A stretch of DNA of 64,000 bases from Primulina eburnea (taxonomy: Eukaryota; Streptophyta; Magnoliopsida; Lamiales; Gesneriaceae): assembly GCF_022965805.1 (NCBI RefSeq), contig NC_133117.1, forward strand, positions 13,850,183 through 13,914,182, in the 5' to 3' direction. The notes beneath the pieces were generated by a model that ran no database searches, was not told the DNA's origin, and saw only the letters and a program-made list of their open reading frames with translations. How positions within the stretch are numbered: position 1 is the first letter of the stretch; each line of letters begins with the position of its first letter. Positions 35,419 through 48,982 of the stretch are shown here, in pieces. The position numbers were made by a program, and so were the translations under genes.

Positions 35419-35553
35419 CTAATACCCAATAGCGAAATTCTTATTTATGTCCGGTGGGGGTGGAGGTGCATTTCCCTCCTGCCTCTGATGTTCACCGTCC
35501 TCCTGGCGAGGCTCATCATCTCTCACGCGCTCAAGAATGCGTCTAGGAGGCAT
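35419..35553 (-). pseudogene. Gag N-terminal relic (44 codons) of a Tekay/Del-type element
   Basis: A minus-strand ORF starting ATG at 35553 and stopping TAG at 35419-35421. It begins MPPRR, has a charged middle and then a run of prolines (APPPPPD). An MPPRR start and a proline run are common at the N-termini of Tekay/Del gag proteins, and the ORF lies where gag should start, about 230 nt from the PBS. It ends where homology is lost, so it marks the point at which the coding region was replaced or deleted. It is too short to function as gag. It may persist because it lies next to the packaging leader; that last point is inference. Confidence 0.7.
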
Positions 35554-35781
35554 ACCGTTCCATACATAACCCAAACGTAACCAACATGCATAATTCCATA
35601 ATTTACTTTAAATAGACACATAAATAATTAAAGAATCTGAATGTAAAACATTTCATGGAAGCATGCTGTCAAAATAATTCATGCTTTAAATAAAATACGT
35701 AAATGTAAAGCTTACAGACTGAAGACGTGACTTCGTGAGCTTCTCGTGGTCAGTAGTAGTGTAACCCTTTACAAGAACATA

Positions 35782-35794
35782 GGCTCTGATACCA
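35782..35794 (-). other. PBS (tRNA-Met type) of the non-autonomous element
   Basis: Minus strand TGGTATCAGAGCC, two bases from the 5' LTR start at 35797. Confidence 0.92.
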
Positions 35795-35796
35795 AC

Positions 35797-38634
35797 TGTG
35801 AAGGCCCGAAAATACTTGCTTGAAAATTTGCGGAAAAATTAAAAATTTTCTTTTAAACTAAACGGAGAATCAAATTCATAAAATAAACTGTTAAATAATG
35901 TTTAATGTTTAAAAAAATAGCAGCGGAAGAATTTAATGTTTGCAAAGTAACAATTTAAAATAATTCAACAAGAGATAAATGTTTGAGCATAAAAATCGTA
36001 AGTGCTGAAAATGAGGTCCTCGGGTTCCACTACTGCCGACCCAAGCTAGCTCACTGGTCCCCGCCCTCGGTCCCGACATCATCAGTACCTACAACAATCA
36101 AGTCTAGTGAGTCTAAAGACTCAACATGCATATATCGTAAATAACGAGTAAATAATATAGTAAAATTTGCATGGGATAAAAATATCATGTCCTGAGCAAT
36201 TATAATACGTGCATAACTGAACTGAATATCATAGTAAAATGTTTTCTCCTTGGAGCCCTGTACTGAAATAACTTGTAATAATTTTCTGGTGAGATTATGG
36301 TCTACGCATGTGGTCCCTGAACTGAAATGACCGGTAACTGGCGACCGGGCCTGTAACTGGCGACAGGACTTAGTAATGTACGTCTGATCAGACCACTGCC
36401 ACAGTACTGGGTGAAACAACTGAACTGACCGGTAACTGGCGACCGGGCCTGTAACTGGCGACAGGACTTAGTAATGCTCTCATAACCGGTAACTGACGAC
36501 CGGACCGGTAACTGGCGACCGGATTTAATCATGATAGTAAAGTGACCACAAGCAATATCGCATAAATCTCAAAATGAATATTTTATATTTCTATGCACGT
36601 AATATAATTAAATGGCATCATCAAATCTGAAAAATTTCAATATCCTGTATTAAAATCATTTACTTGCGATAATTTAAAAAATATCTATATGACTTGATTG
36701 AAGAGTCAAAGGAGATATAAACATGCCTTGGTTTGTTTTGACAGAAAACAAACAAAATAACGACGCGGCGCGGCGGAGACGGAGTGTTCTTCACTTCCTC
36801 ACTTAATTCCTTTAAATTAAGCATGCACCATAATTATTATAATAGCATAAAAAATCGTAAACGTGATGCATGAACATTTAAAAATATTATGATTCGTGCT
36901 CAGGGCGCTGCTAGGACTAAAATCTCACTCCGGGTGCAAAATTAGCATTTTGCCCCTGGAAACCCAAAAATTACCATTTTACCCCTGGACCTCTAAAATT
37001 GACCCGAAGCTTACCAAACTCCTTAAAACATCCCAAAACATATTTAAAAATATTCCTAGACGTAAACTCGAGCCCAAAACAAACTTAACCAATTTATTTT
37101 AAAACTTAGACCGAGGTCCCGATTTCAACCCGAATCGGCTCGAAACTTAATCAAACTTTTCCCAACTTTTTACCACGCCTAAAAACGCTATAATTCTCCT
37201 AAAACAATGTCATTAGGTCCCTAAAACCATGGCTGGAAATTCCAGAACATAGCAACTCTCGGCCAACACCTAAACCATACTCCTTGCAACACATGGCCCC
37301 CAATTTCACTCCCTTTCGGTTCCCTCTAATCTCAGCACCTGTCCACCCCTTTAAATCTCTTCTTATGTCTGTAAGGGACCTGCTGACTAAGCCAATCCAA
37401 GGAGAAATGACGCTGTACGAGATTGTATGTGACTCCCGATCGCTAACGCAATTTCTTCCCATCAATCTACATCTCCAAGATCCCAAACTCTCGGTTCTTC
37501 ACTCGTATACGTCCAGCACATTTTCTAAACCTCATGACAACAACTTGACACCACCAACAGCTTCTAGATAATAAAGAATCACCGCCCCTTGCAACAAAAT
37601 CAAGAAAACGTGAGCAACCAAAGGAAAAGTGCAATGTTTTTCATGCAACCCATTCACGAAGCACACACATGCAAGGATCGTAAAATCTACATACGTTTAC
37701 ACAATTTTTACACATATTAACAGCATGACAGCGTGAATGATGCCCAAGGAAAATAACATGCGTGCCTTAGGTGTTATAGATGCGAGGAGATCGAAGAACG
37801 AGCGCCGGAGACAATTTTTTTCTTCAAGAAATGAGCTTAGCCGATGGAACCTTCAGCTGGAGGCTGGAAAATGGTGAAAACGAGGGAAGGGATTCTGAAA
37901 TAAGAGAGTGTCGGCTGCTGAACAATTTAGGTTTAGGTTGAGAGGTGTTTAGGTGGTAATTAAATAATAAACAAATGGTTAATGGGCCTTAAATTATGTA
38001 ATTAAAAGATTAAAAAGATATTTAAGTCCTATAAACTTAAAAGTAAGCCCATTAAACCCAAACACACTCCCGAAAAATATTTCGAGTTGGAAAGATTTTG
38101 AAAATAATAGCCGAACCATTAAAAAGTCCCCCGATTCGATAAAATTTGCGTACCGCTTAAAAATAAAATTTTACGGGTAAAAACACCCAAAAATTCCCAT
38201 TTTTGTAAAATACACTTAAAAATGCTTTAACTTAATTTATAAAAATAAATCATGTAATAAAATTATTTTTCTGAAAATTTTCCGGTCTCCGTTCCTCGAT
38301 CGAACGTGAAATGCAACTAAAAAAATCTTAATGCTCGAACTTTTAAAATGTATGAAATAAATTCTACCCTGCATGAATTATGCATAAAATGCATAAAAAT
38401 AATTAAACATAATTTAATGAAATCAACATGCTAAATTTCCACTTCTTAAATAAGTCTTTATTATCTTATCTCAATACTCCATCTCCGGACCGGCCTCACT
38501 TATATACTGAAAAGATGACGATTAAACTACTGCGTAAAATAATAAATTCAAAGAAAAGAATTTAAATACTCAAGCAATTAAATTACTAGGAATTATGCAT
38601 GGTTTATACGTAGTCCAAATTACGGGACGTTACA
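35797..38634 (-). repeat. 5' LTR of the non-autonomous element
   Basis: 2838 bp, essentially identical to 30235-33072 at a constant offset of 5562 with no indel. It carries the minisatellite at 36328-36524. Confidence 0.94.
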
Positions 38635-38639
38635 GATAT
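38635..38639. repeat. Target site duplication GATAT (right copy)
   Basis: Abuts the 5' LTR end and rejoins ORF3 sequence. Confidence 0.94.
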
Positions 38640-39190
38640 ACCCCATTCTTCAATAGATATAATCTTTTTAATAATAAACTTAGAGAAGTTATAACTTCCT
38701 TTTTGTTGAGTATTACTGAAAAAGTGAGTAATATCAACACTTTTTGTAGATATGAGAAGATTCTCATAATATCCTCGTTGCTTATAAGCACCATATACAT
38801 ATGATGTATTGGTAAAATATCTTTCCATAATAATCCAAGGAGTTTTTTCCCATTGGATATCTTTTTCTTCTATAAGAAGAATTAATTCTTTATGTTTTGA
38901 CTCTGTATAAAGAGCTGTATCATTATCATCTTCTTTGATGATATTAGCATATGATGCTGAAGACTGAGAATCAGAATTATTTTTCTGCTTTTGTTTCAAG
39001 AATTCTTGAAATTCATTATATAACTCATTCTGCTCAGTATTACTAGCTGATGACGAATTAGATAAATTCTGGGCTATTAGCCTCTGTTTACCATGTTGAG
39101 CAATAATATTAGGGGGTTTTCCCCTGCCACCTCGCCCTCTATAAGAGGACTCTCCTCTGCCTCGGGAGTTCATATCTGTAGATAAAAACA

Positions 39191-41430
39191 TTAAGATAAA
39201 TATTCTCGAGTTAAGAAATCTGGTAGATGATTATCCTCACCTTTTTTATAAATAATCTCAAAATCAAAAGGAGCTAAATGAGCCTGCCATCTAGCAAACA
39301 TTTGCTTAGACACATCATGTTTAAAATCTTTATTAAACATAAATTTTGCAGTTTTGCAATCAGTTTTTATAATAAACTTTTGATTATATAAATCATCTTG
39401 AAATTTTAAAATACATCTAACAATAGCTAAGATTTCTTTTGCTATTGTGGAGTAATTTTTCTGGGCATTATTCCACTTTCCAGAATAAAATCTTATAAGA
39501 TATTCTTGTTTTGTTTGAGGATCTTTTTGTTTTAAAATTCCTCCAAAACCTATATCTGAGGCATCAGTTTCTACAATTTTATCCCATAAAGGATTTGCCA
39601 GCATAAGACAAGGAAGATTTTTAACTTTATCTTTAATAATTTGAACAGCTTTAGTATGCTTCTCTGTCCAAGGTAAAGGATTTTTCTTCAGTCTATCATA
39701 TAAGATAGCAGAATCTTTAGTAAGATTTTGAATATAAGGAGAAATATAATTTAAACTCCCTAAAAATCTTTGTAACTGAGTTTTATCAGTTATTATATCT
39801 GGAAATTTTGAACCAAATTCAATACTTCTTTGGATAGGAATTATTTTTCCTTTTTCAATCATATGACCAAGAAAACGAATATTAGTTTGGAATAAAATCA
39901 TTTTAGATTTTGAAATAACTAAACCATTTTGAATAACAATATTTTTAAACATTTCTAAATGTTTAAAATGTGTTTCAATATCATTAGAAAATACTAAGAT
40001 ATCATCTATATAAACAATTATAAAATTGCTATAGTTATAAAAAATATCATTCATAATTTGTTGAAATTCTGAAGGGGCATTTTTAAGGCCAAATGGCATT
40101 ACTGTCCATTCATAATGTCCTATTGGAACATTAAAAGCAGTTTTATATCTATCAGATTCTTGTATTTGAATCTGCCAAAATCCTGATTTTAAATCAAATT
40201 TGGAAAATATAATTGCATGAACTAATCTGTCTAATAAATCTTTTTTATTAGGAATAGGATGTCTAATCCATTTCAAAACCTTATTAAGAGGTTTATAATT
40301 TATAACTAATCTAGGAACTCCTCTTTCCTGCTCTGAATGTTTATTAACATAAAAAGCAGTACAAGACCAAGGAGATTGAGAAGGTTTTATTAAACCTTTA
40401 TCTAACAAAGAATGAATTTCATTTTTGCATAATTCTAAATATTCAGAATTCATTTGACAAGGACGAGCCTTAGTAGGAATATTTCTCTCATCAAAAGTTT
40501 CTTCATATGGAAGAGATATAATATGCTTCTTTCTATTCCAAAAAGCATTTGGAAGATCATTACATATTTCTAATGAAAATTTATTATAAATAATTTTTAT
40601 TTTTTCCTGTAATTTAGGATTCTGTAATTTTTCATCAATTGTAAGAAATTTTATTTCTTCTTTTAAAGAGTTTATTTGAAAGGTTTTTCTTTCAATCTGT
40701 TCTTGTAGCTCATTTAAAATTCTATAAACAGGTTTAGTTATAAACTGAAAAGAAATAGGATTACCTTGATAAGTTCCTATTATACCTGTTTCATCAACAT
40801 GTGTTAAAGGATAAATTTGATAAATAAAAGGAAGACCAAGTATTAGTTGGCTAGAAATGTCTTTAGCTAATAAAAAACTGGTTTGAATACAGTTTTTATC
40901 TTTGCAAATATAAGCTTTAGGTAATTTATAATTTATTTCTAAAGGTTCTCCTCCTGCATGAGAGAGAGAATGAGTAGTTTTATGAAAATATTTTGTAGGA
41001 ATTAATCCTTCCTGTATTACGTTTAAATCTGCACCACTATCTATCATAGCAATGAAATTCTTTTTATAAGAATTATCAATTAATAAAGTAATATTAGTAT
41101 ACCATTTTTGAGATATAATCATACTCAAAACAGATAAATGTTTCTGATTATTATCAGGAAATGAAATATCTTGAATATTTTCAAAACTTTCAGAAATTGA
41201 ATTATTATGATTTTCAATGACTGAAATACGATAATTTAAACTATTATTATTATCATGTAAAAATTTTATTTGTTGTTTAAGATTATCAATCTCTTTAACT
41301 AAATCCTGTATAGTAACTGGATTTTGTTGACTATATTTTATCTGTAAAAGATTTTTAACTTCTTTCATAGAATAAGCTTGTTCTTGTTTAACAAGAATGT
41401 TATTATCATTATTGCTTGTTGAAGCAGTAT
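39191..41430 (-). pseudogene. Viral polyprotein C-terminal part (PR-RT-RH), block III, 5'-truncated
   Basis: This copy begins at unit about 3196, just after the acidic segment (ASTSNNDNN...). It is open through the coiled coil, protease (IDSGAD), RT (YIDD) and RNase H (ETDASD) to the stop at 39191. The coat region and zinc knuckle are missing because of the inverted junction at 41430/41431. It has no viral start codon; an ATG at 41461 lies in block IV sequence read on the opposite strand. Changes include LLQIKYS for LLQKKYS and TIAKEI for TVAKEI. Confidence 0.92.
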
Positions 41431-41431
41431 A
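41430..41431. other. Inverted junction between viral blocks III and IV
   Basis: Minus-strand polyprotein (unit about 3196) meets plus-strand ORF3 (unit about 5661). No clear shared sequence is seen at the join. Confidence 0.8.
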
Positions 41432-42611
41432 GTCTTCAGCATCATATGCTAATATCATCAAAGAAGATGATAATGATACAGCTCTTTATACAGAGTCAAA
41501 ACATAAAGAATTAATTCTTCTTATAGAAGAAAAAGATATCCAATGGGAAAAAACTCCTTGGATTATTATGGAAAGATATTTTACCAATACATCATATGTA
41601 TATAGTGCTTATAAGCAACGAGGATATTATGAGAATCTTCTCATATCTACAAAAAGTGTTGATATTACTCACTTTTTCAGTAATACTCAACAAAAAGAAA
41701 GTTATAACTTCTCTAAGTTTATTATTAAAAAGATTATATCTATTGAAGAATGGGGTATATCTCCATTGGTTGAAAAAGAGTTTTACTCAGAAAATCATAA
41801 AACCAGTTTTAAATTCAATTTCTGGGATTATATTGAAAGTTTTAATAAAACTTTACTGTATGAAAATGAAAAAAGGAAACATACATGGTTTCTTAAGATT
41901 TGTGAAAATGTTTTCCATTATCCTATTCCAAATTGGTTTTTTATTTGGTGGAAAATATTTGGTCCATCAGCAAAGATTTTGCCAGAAGTTTTTATAAAAC
42001 CATTCGATACTTGGTTGAATGTTGCACCAATTATTACAAAAAGTTTTTCTGAACATTGGATTGATGGAAAGACTTTATGTCTATTCTTCACGGAATTCGG
42101 TATTCCATGGATCTGGAAATGGCAGCCAGAATTTGGTTATACAGATGAAGGTATCCCTTGTCTATGGAGAACTAGCTCTACAAAATTTTGGGATAAAATG
42201 TTACGAGAAGATCCAGTATCTGGAAAACTTCATGGTCATGACACCTTACTTCAAATGGAAGAAAAAATTTCTTCATATCAGAAAGATTTGTTGAATCAAC
42301 AACAAAAAGAAAAAGATGCAATGAGTCCATTTAAAATTCTGACTCAAAAATATTCAGAGATCTATTCTAAAGAAAAGATGGTAGAAATCTACATTGATGA
42401 AATGAAAAAAGATCTTTATAAGAATATGGGATGCTCCGATTCAAAATCAGACCAATCAATGGCTTCAGATTCCAGTGATAATCAATTCATACATCTAATG
42501 AAGATGCATGATGCACAGGATCCAGATGAGGATATTCCTCAATTATCTCAAATTGAGAATATATTTGAAAGTTTGAAGAAATCTCTTAAAGATAATACTA
42601 AAGATGATTAA
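41431..42611 (+). pseudogene. Viral ORF3, block IV first copy, 5'-truncated
   Basis: Lacks about the first 76 codons, including the RG-rich tail. From the junction the frame is open to the normal stop; the first in-frame ATG is at 41568 (347 aa). It has the Trp-rich region and acidic C-terminus. Changes include YVYSAY for YVYGAY and QQKESY for QQKGSY. Confidence 0.9.
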
Positions 42612-43602
42612 AATCGTTGAAAGTGGAATCTCACTATTCAAGAGTTGGTGAAATAACACATCATCATGGCATATCATGACAAAAAGTGGGTGCATATCAC
42701 TATTTACTTTTTGAATTTTGTAACCATGTTACTTTTGCTTTAATAAAGCATTTACTATTTTTATTTTAAGATGGAATCCGGGGTTTGATGTCCGGCTCTT
42801 CTATCTATATAGGCTATTTCTGTGTTCTTAGAAGGACACGGTCGAGTTTGCTCCCCTCTCTACTCTCTCTTGTACAAAACCCTTCTGAAGTAAATCAATA
42901 AAAGTTTGAAGTTCTGCTTACAACCTTGTAAGTTTATTGTTTTTATTTTTTGTTTTTATTTTTAATTTAAATATTTCAGTGATTAGCCTAAATGACAGGC
43001 TAAAGTATTCGTGCTAAATTATTTTCCTTACTATGACATGATCTATATTTATTTGTAACTTGGAATCAGATTAATATAATAAAAGATTTATTTAAATTTC
43101 TGGAATCTAATGTAATATAAGAATCTTTGGTTAGAACATAAGGTAAGAAGATGAACCAGGAAATAGTTAACACAAGGTTCGAGTTTATCCGGGAAGAATA
43201 AATTCATGTTGTAGCCCTTCAGCCTGCTTAGCCGAGAAATGGCGTTTAAGGCGTTTATGGGTGATTTTTTATGAATTTATGATTCTTTGGGCCCTCGATA
43301 AATCCTCTGTTGTTAAATTTCTCTGGAATATCTTTCGTAAATCCTTTTATGTTTCGTAAAATTCCAAACAAGAATCTTATATTCATTATTATTCTGGAGT
43401 TTAAATTTCTCCTTTTCTTAGCTCAATTTGAGTTGAAAATGGTATATAGGCTGGAAACCAATAACTTCCATGTGTGCGAAAGCCACTAAGGAAAAGTTTG
43501 GTATAACAATGCCACGTATCAGATTCCTCTTTGATTCCAAGCCTCAGATGGTATCAGAGCCTTGGAAATAGTCTGGTTAATAATTTAGCACTTTTTATTC
43601 AA
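42612..43602 (+). promoter_or_regulatory. Viral intergenic region, block IV first copy
   Basis: TATA box here is shortened by one AT step (CTATATAG, 42805-42812). AATAAA 42897-42902, leader hairpin 42983-43003, PBS 43549-43565. Confidence 0.75.
43549..43565 (+). other. Viral PBS, block IV first copy
   Basis: TGGTATCAGAGC plus CTTGG, the same variant as at 28424-28440. Confidence 0.88.
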
Positions 43603-44658
43603 ATGAATATTTTCAGTATGAAAGAAACTGTTCATAACAGTTTAAATGAAGAATATGATATACCTGAAAATTTAGATTTGTTGAATAAATGGACTATTCC
43701 TAAGATAGAATCTAAAATGATTTATAAGTTAGGAACTTTTGAAAGAATTGGTTTTAAACATGTAGTTAAAACTACAGAATCATCTGTACCTCTTCATAAT
43801 AATGAAATGGTAATAAGATTATTAAATAATAAAGATATTATGCCTTATATGAAAAATTATAAATTTATTCATATAGGATTAATTCAAATTGCTTTTAGAC
43901 CTTTAACATTAGAAGGTTTACCAGAAATCTTCATAGCAGCTTTAAGAGATGGAAGAAATTTGAATTGGAAACAATCCCTTATGGGAATAATTCAATCTAG
44001 TCTGGCACATGGTCCAGTATATTTTGATGTTTATCCAAATTTATCTTTATCTTTGTTTGATCCAAATATATTAGACGCTTTAACATTAAATGTTAAAACT
44101 CATGGTTATAATTATACTCCTGGAACAGAAGTAATATGTATCTGTTATCGTATTTATTATAAACCATTATTTACACTAAATCCTATGTGTAAAAGAATAG
44201 ATAAAAAATTAAATGAAACTATTCTTATAGAAACTAATTTTAATAGATCTAATATTACAACTCGTAGATCTATAAAATGGGAAGAAATAGAATTTCCAGA
44301 AAACTGGATAATTGAACAAGCTGTTCCTAAAAATCCTATAATAAATAGAGATTTAGAACAAGTCATACAAACTAATGAAGGAACTGTTCAAATACAGTTT
44401 AATAATGAACAAAGAAGATTATTACCCTCTTCTGTTTATGCTAGATCAAGATCTAGTCACTCTTTTATTTCTCCTCTAGATTATATGATAGATATACCAC
44501 AAACTTCTAGAGCTTCTACTTCTCAAATTAGAGAAGAATTAGAATCTACTAATACAGTAGATGATTTAATCATAAATCAAAACAATATAGTTCATAAAAG
44601 TAACTTTCAAAAAGTTAGAGAAACTGATACAGTTTCAGAAATGAATTTTAGTATTTAA
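43603..44658 (+). CDS. Viral movement protein, block IV first copy, open (351 aa)
   Basis: An open full-length 30K-type movement protein. Its private change is LPEIFI for LPESFI, just before the RDGR motif. The stop overlaps the next ATG by one base (TAATG at 44658). Confidence 0.92.
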   Translation: MNIFSMKETVHNSLNEEYDIPENLDLLNKWTIPKIESKMIYKLGTFERIGFKHVVKTTESSVPLHNNEMVIRLLNNKDIMPYMKNYKFIHIGLIQIAFRPLTLEGLPEIFIAALRDGRNLNWKQSLMGIIQSSLAHGPVYFDVYPNLSLSLFDPNILDALTLNVKTHGYNYTPGTEVICICYRIYYKPLFTLNPMCKRIDKKLNETILIETNFNRSNITTRRSIKWEEIEFPENWIIEQAVPKNPIINRDLEQVIQTNEGTVQIQFNNEQRRLLPSSVYARSRSSHSFISPLDYMIDIPQTSRASTSQIREELESTNTVDDLIINQNNIVHKSNFQKVRETDTVSEMNFSI

Positions 44659-47600
44659 TGGATAGTAAATCAAAGATTGATTTTACTAAAGGATCTTCTG
44701 CTAGAGCAAAGATCAATGCAGAATTTTATTTACCCAAATGGGAATCTTTCAGAAATTGGTACTTTAAAAGTTTTTCTGAAGAAGAGTTTGAATATATTGT
44801 TTCAACATTTTATAAATATTGTGAAAACCAGAATAAACTTATACATTTTGTTCCTTGGTTTTTTAAAACATTTATTATAGATTATATTTCTATTCTTGAA
44901 AGAAATTATAAACTTTCTTCAGGACAGATTCAAAAATCTGTTTATCCTCCTCAACAATCTTTTATTATAGAAAAGAATAATAAAATTTTAAATTTTACTG
45001 CTTTTTCAAAATTATTTGAGAATGATATGTTACAAATCACTGTTAAACATATTAATCAGATAATAGAAAAACAGAATTACACAAATTTATATCTCACGAT
45101 TATAGGAGAAGAAATAAATTCTCTTAAAGATCGTATTGAAAAAATTATTTTAGCTATTAATAAAATTAAATCAGATGTTCATATAGAAGAACCAGAAAAT
45201 AATATTGTTTCTGTTGCTACATCATCCATTCAATCCCCTCCTGATATTAAAGATTTTAAATTTAAATCTTCTGTTTCTGATATAGAAAAATTATTAGAAG
45301 AAAAATTTAGAAATCTTAATTTAAATACTCTTAATGAAGAGTTTGAAGAATTATATAAGATTAATAATCATTCTGAAGATGAGATTAATAAAATTAAATG
45401 GGCTGATAGACCCACTACATCCAAATATTACTATAATAAACCTACTCCCATGGATGTTCTCATTGAAGAAAATGAATATATTTATTCTAATAGTTATAAT
45501 GGAAAAATATTTATGAATGGAATATTGATGGTTATAGTGATAGGCAAATTTATAATACTTCTCACAGAATGCTTATGTATAGTACTGTGTGTAAATCATC
45601 AGGTAATACTGATAAGAATATTGCTAAAATGATAACAGCAGGATTTACTGGCCAACTTAAAGGTTGGTGGGATAATTATTTACATTATTCTCAAAAAGAT
45701 GAAATCTTTAACTCCATAAAAATGGAAAATAATATTCAATTAGAAAATGTAGTGTATACATTAATATTAACTATGATTGAACATTTCACAGGAAAATTCA
45801 CTGATAATAGTGAACAAATTAGAACTTTATTAAGTAATCTAAAATGTAAAACACTTACTGATTTTAGATGGTATAAAGATACTTTCCTATCTCGTATTTA
45901 TGAGATTCCAGACTGTAATAATAGTCTGTGGAAAGCTAAATTTATAGATGGCTTACCTTTCTTATTTGCTGAAAGGGTTAGAAAAGTATTAAGAAAAGAT
46001 GATATAAATATCTCTTATGATAATTATACTTATGGTAATTTGATTAATAATTGTATTCAAGAGGGTTTAGCTCTCTATAATGAATTAAAATTAAATAATC
46101 AAATTAAAAGACAAAATTTACTAGAGAAAAAACAGTTAGGAAAATTTTGTGATCAATTTGGTATGGACTTACCTAATAAAGGTAAGAAGAAAATTAAAGA
46201 TAAGGATGATAAGATTTATAAGAAAAGACATTTGTCTGAAAGACAAAAAGAAAGAAAAATGAAAAGAAAAGAAATTCGTGAATCAGCTAAAGCTGATAGG
46301 AAAAAAGATAAATACAAAAACAAATTAATAATTTGTAGAAAATGTAAAAAGCCAGGACATTATGCTAATCAATGTTGGGCTAAAAACAAAATTAATAATT
46401 TAGATATAGATGATAATCTAAAAGAAGCATTATTTAAAATAATAATGGATTCAAATAATAATTCTGATAGTGAAACTGAGAATTATTCAGAATCCTATAA
46501 TTCAGAAGAAATTCTGGATAATGAATCAGATATTTCTGATTTAGAAGAATGCAATAATTGTATACAGGGAAAATCTTGTATAAGTCCTATAGAGGATAAT
46601 AATAAAAATGATGAGTTTTATAAACTTATGTCTCAATTTCAAGATTTAAATTTTAATGTTTTAACTAACAATAATATTTTAGAATTCCTTAAAATGATTA
46701 AGGACCCAATATTAAAATCTACAATTATTGATCAAATGGAAAATACTGCTTCAACAAGCAATAATGATAATAACATTCTTGTTAAACAAGAACAAGCTTA
46801 TTCTATGAAAGAAGTTAAAAATCTTTTACAGAAAAAATATAGTCAACAAAATCCAGTTACTATACAGGATTTAGTTAAAGAGATTGATAATCTTAAACAA
46901 CAAATAAAATTTTTACATGATAATAATAATAGTTTAAATTATCGTATTTCAGTCATTGAAAATCATAATAATTCAATTTCTGAAAGTTTTGAAAATATTC
47001 AAGATATTTCATTTCCTGATAATAATCAGAAACATTTATCTGTTTTGAGTATGATTATATCTCAAAAATGGTATACTAATATTACTTTATTAATTGATAA
47101 TTCTTATAAAAAGAATTTCATTGCTATGATAGATAGTGGTGCAGATTTAAACGTAATACATGAAGGATTAATTCCTACAAAATATTTTCATAAAACTACT
47201 CATTCTCTCTCTCATGCAGGAGGAGAACCTTTAGAAATAAATTATAAATTACCTAAAGCTTATATTTGCAAAGATAAAAACTGTATTCAAACCAGTTTTT
47301 TATTAGCTAAAGACATTTCTAGCCAACTAATACTTGGTCTTCCTTTTATTTATCAAATTTATCCTTTAACAAATGTTGATGAAACAGGTATAATAGGAAC
47401 TTATCAAGGTAATCCTATTTCTTTTCAGTTTATAACTAAACCTGTTTATAGAATTTTAAATGAGCTACAAGAACAGATTGAAAGAAAAACCTTTCAAATA
47501 AACTCTTTAAAAGAAGAAATAAAATTTCTTACAATTGATGAAAAATTACAGAATCCTAAATTACAGGAAAAAATAAAAATTATTTATAATAAATTTTCAT

Positions 47601-48982
47601 TAGAAATATGTAATGATCTTCCAAATGCTTTTTGGAATAGAAAGAAGCATATTATATCTCTTCCATATGAAGAAACTTTTGATGAGAGAAATATTCCTAC
47701 TAAGGCTCGTCCTTGTCAAATGAATTCTGAATATTTAGAATTATGCAAGAATGAAATTCATTCTTTGTTAGATAAAGGTTTAATAAAACCTTCTCAATCT
47801 CCTTGGTCTTGTACTGCTTTTTATGTTAATAAACATTCAGAGCAGGAAAGAGGAGTTCCTAGATTAGTTATAAATTATAAACCTCTTAATAAGGTTTTGA
47901 AATGGATTAGACATCCTATTCCTAATAAAAAAGATTTATTAGACAGATTAGTTCATGCAATTATATTTTCCAAATTTGATTTAAAATCAGGATTTTGGCA
48001 GATTCAAATACAAGAATCTGATAGATATAAAACTGCTTTTAATGTTCCAATAGGACATTATGAATGGACAGTAATGCCATTTGGCCTTAAAAATGCCCCT
48101 TCAGAATTTCAACAAATTATGAATGATATTTTTTATAACTATAGCAATTTTATAATTGTTTATATAGATGATATCTTAGTATTTTCTAATGATATTGAAA
48201 CACATTTTAAACATTTAGAAATGTTTAAAAATATTGTTATTCAAAATGGTTTAGTTATTTCAAAATCTAAAATGATTTTATTCCAAACTAATATTCGTTT
48301 TCTTGGTCATATGATTGAAAAAGGAAAAATAATTCCTATCCAAAGAAGTATTGAATTTGGTTCAAAATTTCCAGATATAATAACTGATAAAACTCAGTTA
48401 CAAAGATTTTTAGGGAGTTTAAATTATATTTCTCCTTATATTCAAAATCTTACTAAAGATTCTGCTATCTTATATGATAGACTGAAGAAAAATCCTTTAC
48501 CTTGGACAGAGAAGCATACTAAAGCTGTTCAAATTATTAAAGATAAAGTTAAAAATCTTCCTTGTCTTATGCTGGCAAATCCTTTATGGGATAAAATTGT
48601 AGAAACTGATGCCTCAGATATAGGTTTTGGAGGAATTTTAAAACAAAAAGATCCTCAAACAAAACAAGAATATCTTATAAGATTTTATTCTGGAAAGTGG
48701 AATAATGCCCAGAAAAATTACTCCACAGTAGCAAAAGAAATCTTAGCTATTGTTAGATGTATTTTAAAATTTCAAGATGATTTATATAATCAAAAGTTTA
48801 TTATAAAAACTGATTGCAAAACTGCAAAATTTATGTTTAATAAAGATTTTAAACATGATGTGTCTAAGCAAATGTTTGCTAGATGGCAGGCTCATTTAGC
48901 TCCTTTTGATTTTGAGATTATTTATAAAAAAGGTGAGGATAATCATCTACCAGATTTCTTAACTCGAGAATATTTATCTTAA
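44658..48982 (+). pseudogene. Viral polyprotein, block IV first copy, single frameshift
   Basis: 4325 nt, one base shorter than the intact copy. An A run near 45503-45507 has five As instead of six, in the coat-protein region (after NSYNGK). Translation from the ATG therefore stops at 45632. The native frame is open again from the break to the stop at 48982, with knuckle, protease, RT (YIDD) and RNase H (ETDASD) intact. Changes: LINNCIQ for LINTCIQ, LNFNVL for LNINVL, VIHEGL for VIQEGL. It shares SHRML and LTNVDE with the adjacent tandem copy at 52438. Confidence 0.93.

Larger units (their letters stand above)
30235..38634 (-). mobile_element. Non-autonomous LTR retrotransposon (LARD-like) inserted in viral ORF3
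   Basis: An 8400-bp element with 2838-bp LTRs (30235-33072 and 35797-38634) and TG...CA ends. The 5-bp target duplication GATAT lies at 30230-30234 and 38635-38639. The PBS beside the right LTR and the polypurine tract beside the left LTR place it on the minus strand. The 2724-bp interior has no pol genes, only a 44-codon gag-like relic. I saw only two LTR differences (near 32754/38316 and 32928/38490), so it moved recently and must have used enzymes from another element. The gag start and the palindrome near the polypurine tract suggest a Tekay/Del-clade partner. Confidence 0.93.
29380..39191 (-). pseudogene. Viral ORF3, block III, split by the non-autonomous LTR element
   Basis: ORF3 begins at 39191 (TAATG overlap with the polyprotein) and runs to the target site at 38635-38639. 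There an 8.4-kb LTR element is inserted, and the gene resumes at 30234 down to the stop at 29380. Counting the target duplication once, the two parts total 1407 nt, the length of intact copies, so the insertion is the only visible break. Translation from the start would leave ORF3 after EEWGIS and enter LTR sequence. Copy-specific changes include REDSVS for REDPVS and DNTRDD at the C-terminus. Confidence 0.94.
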
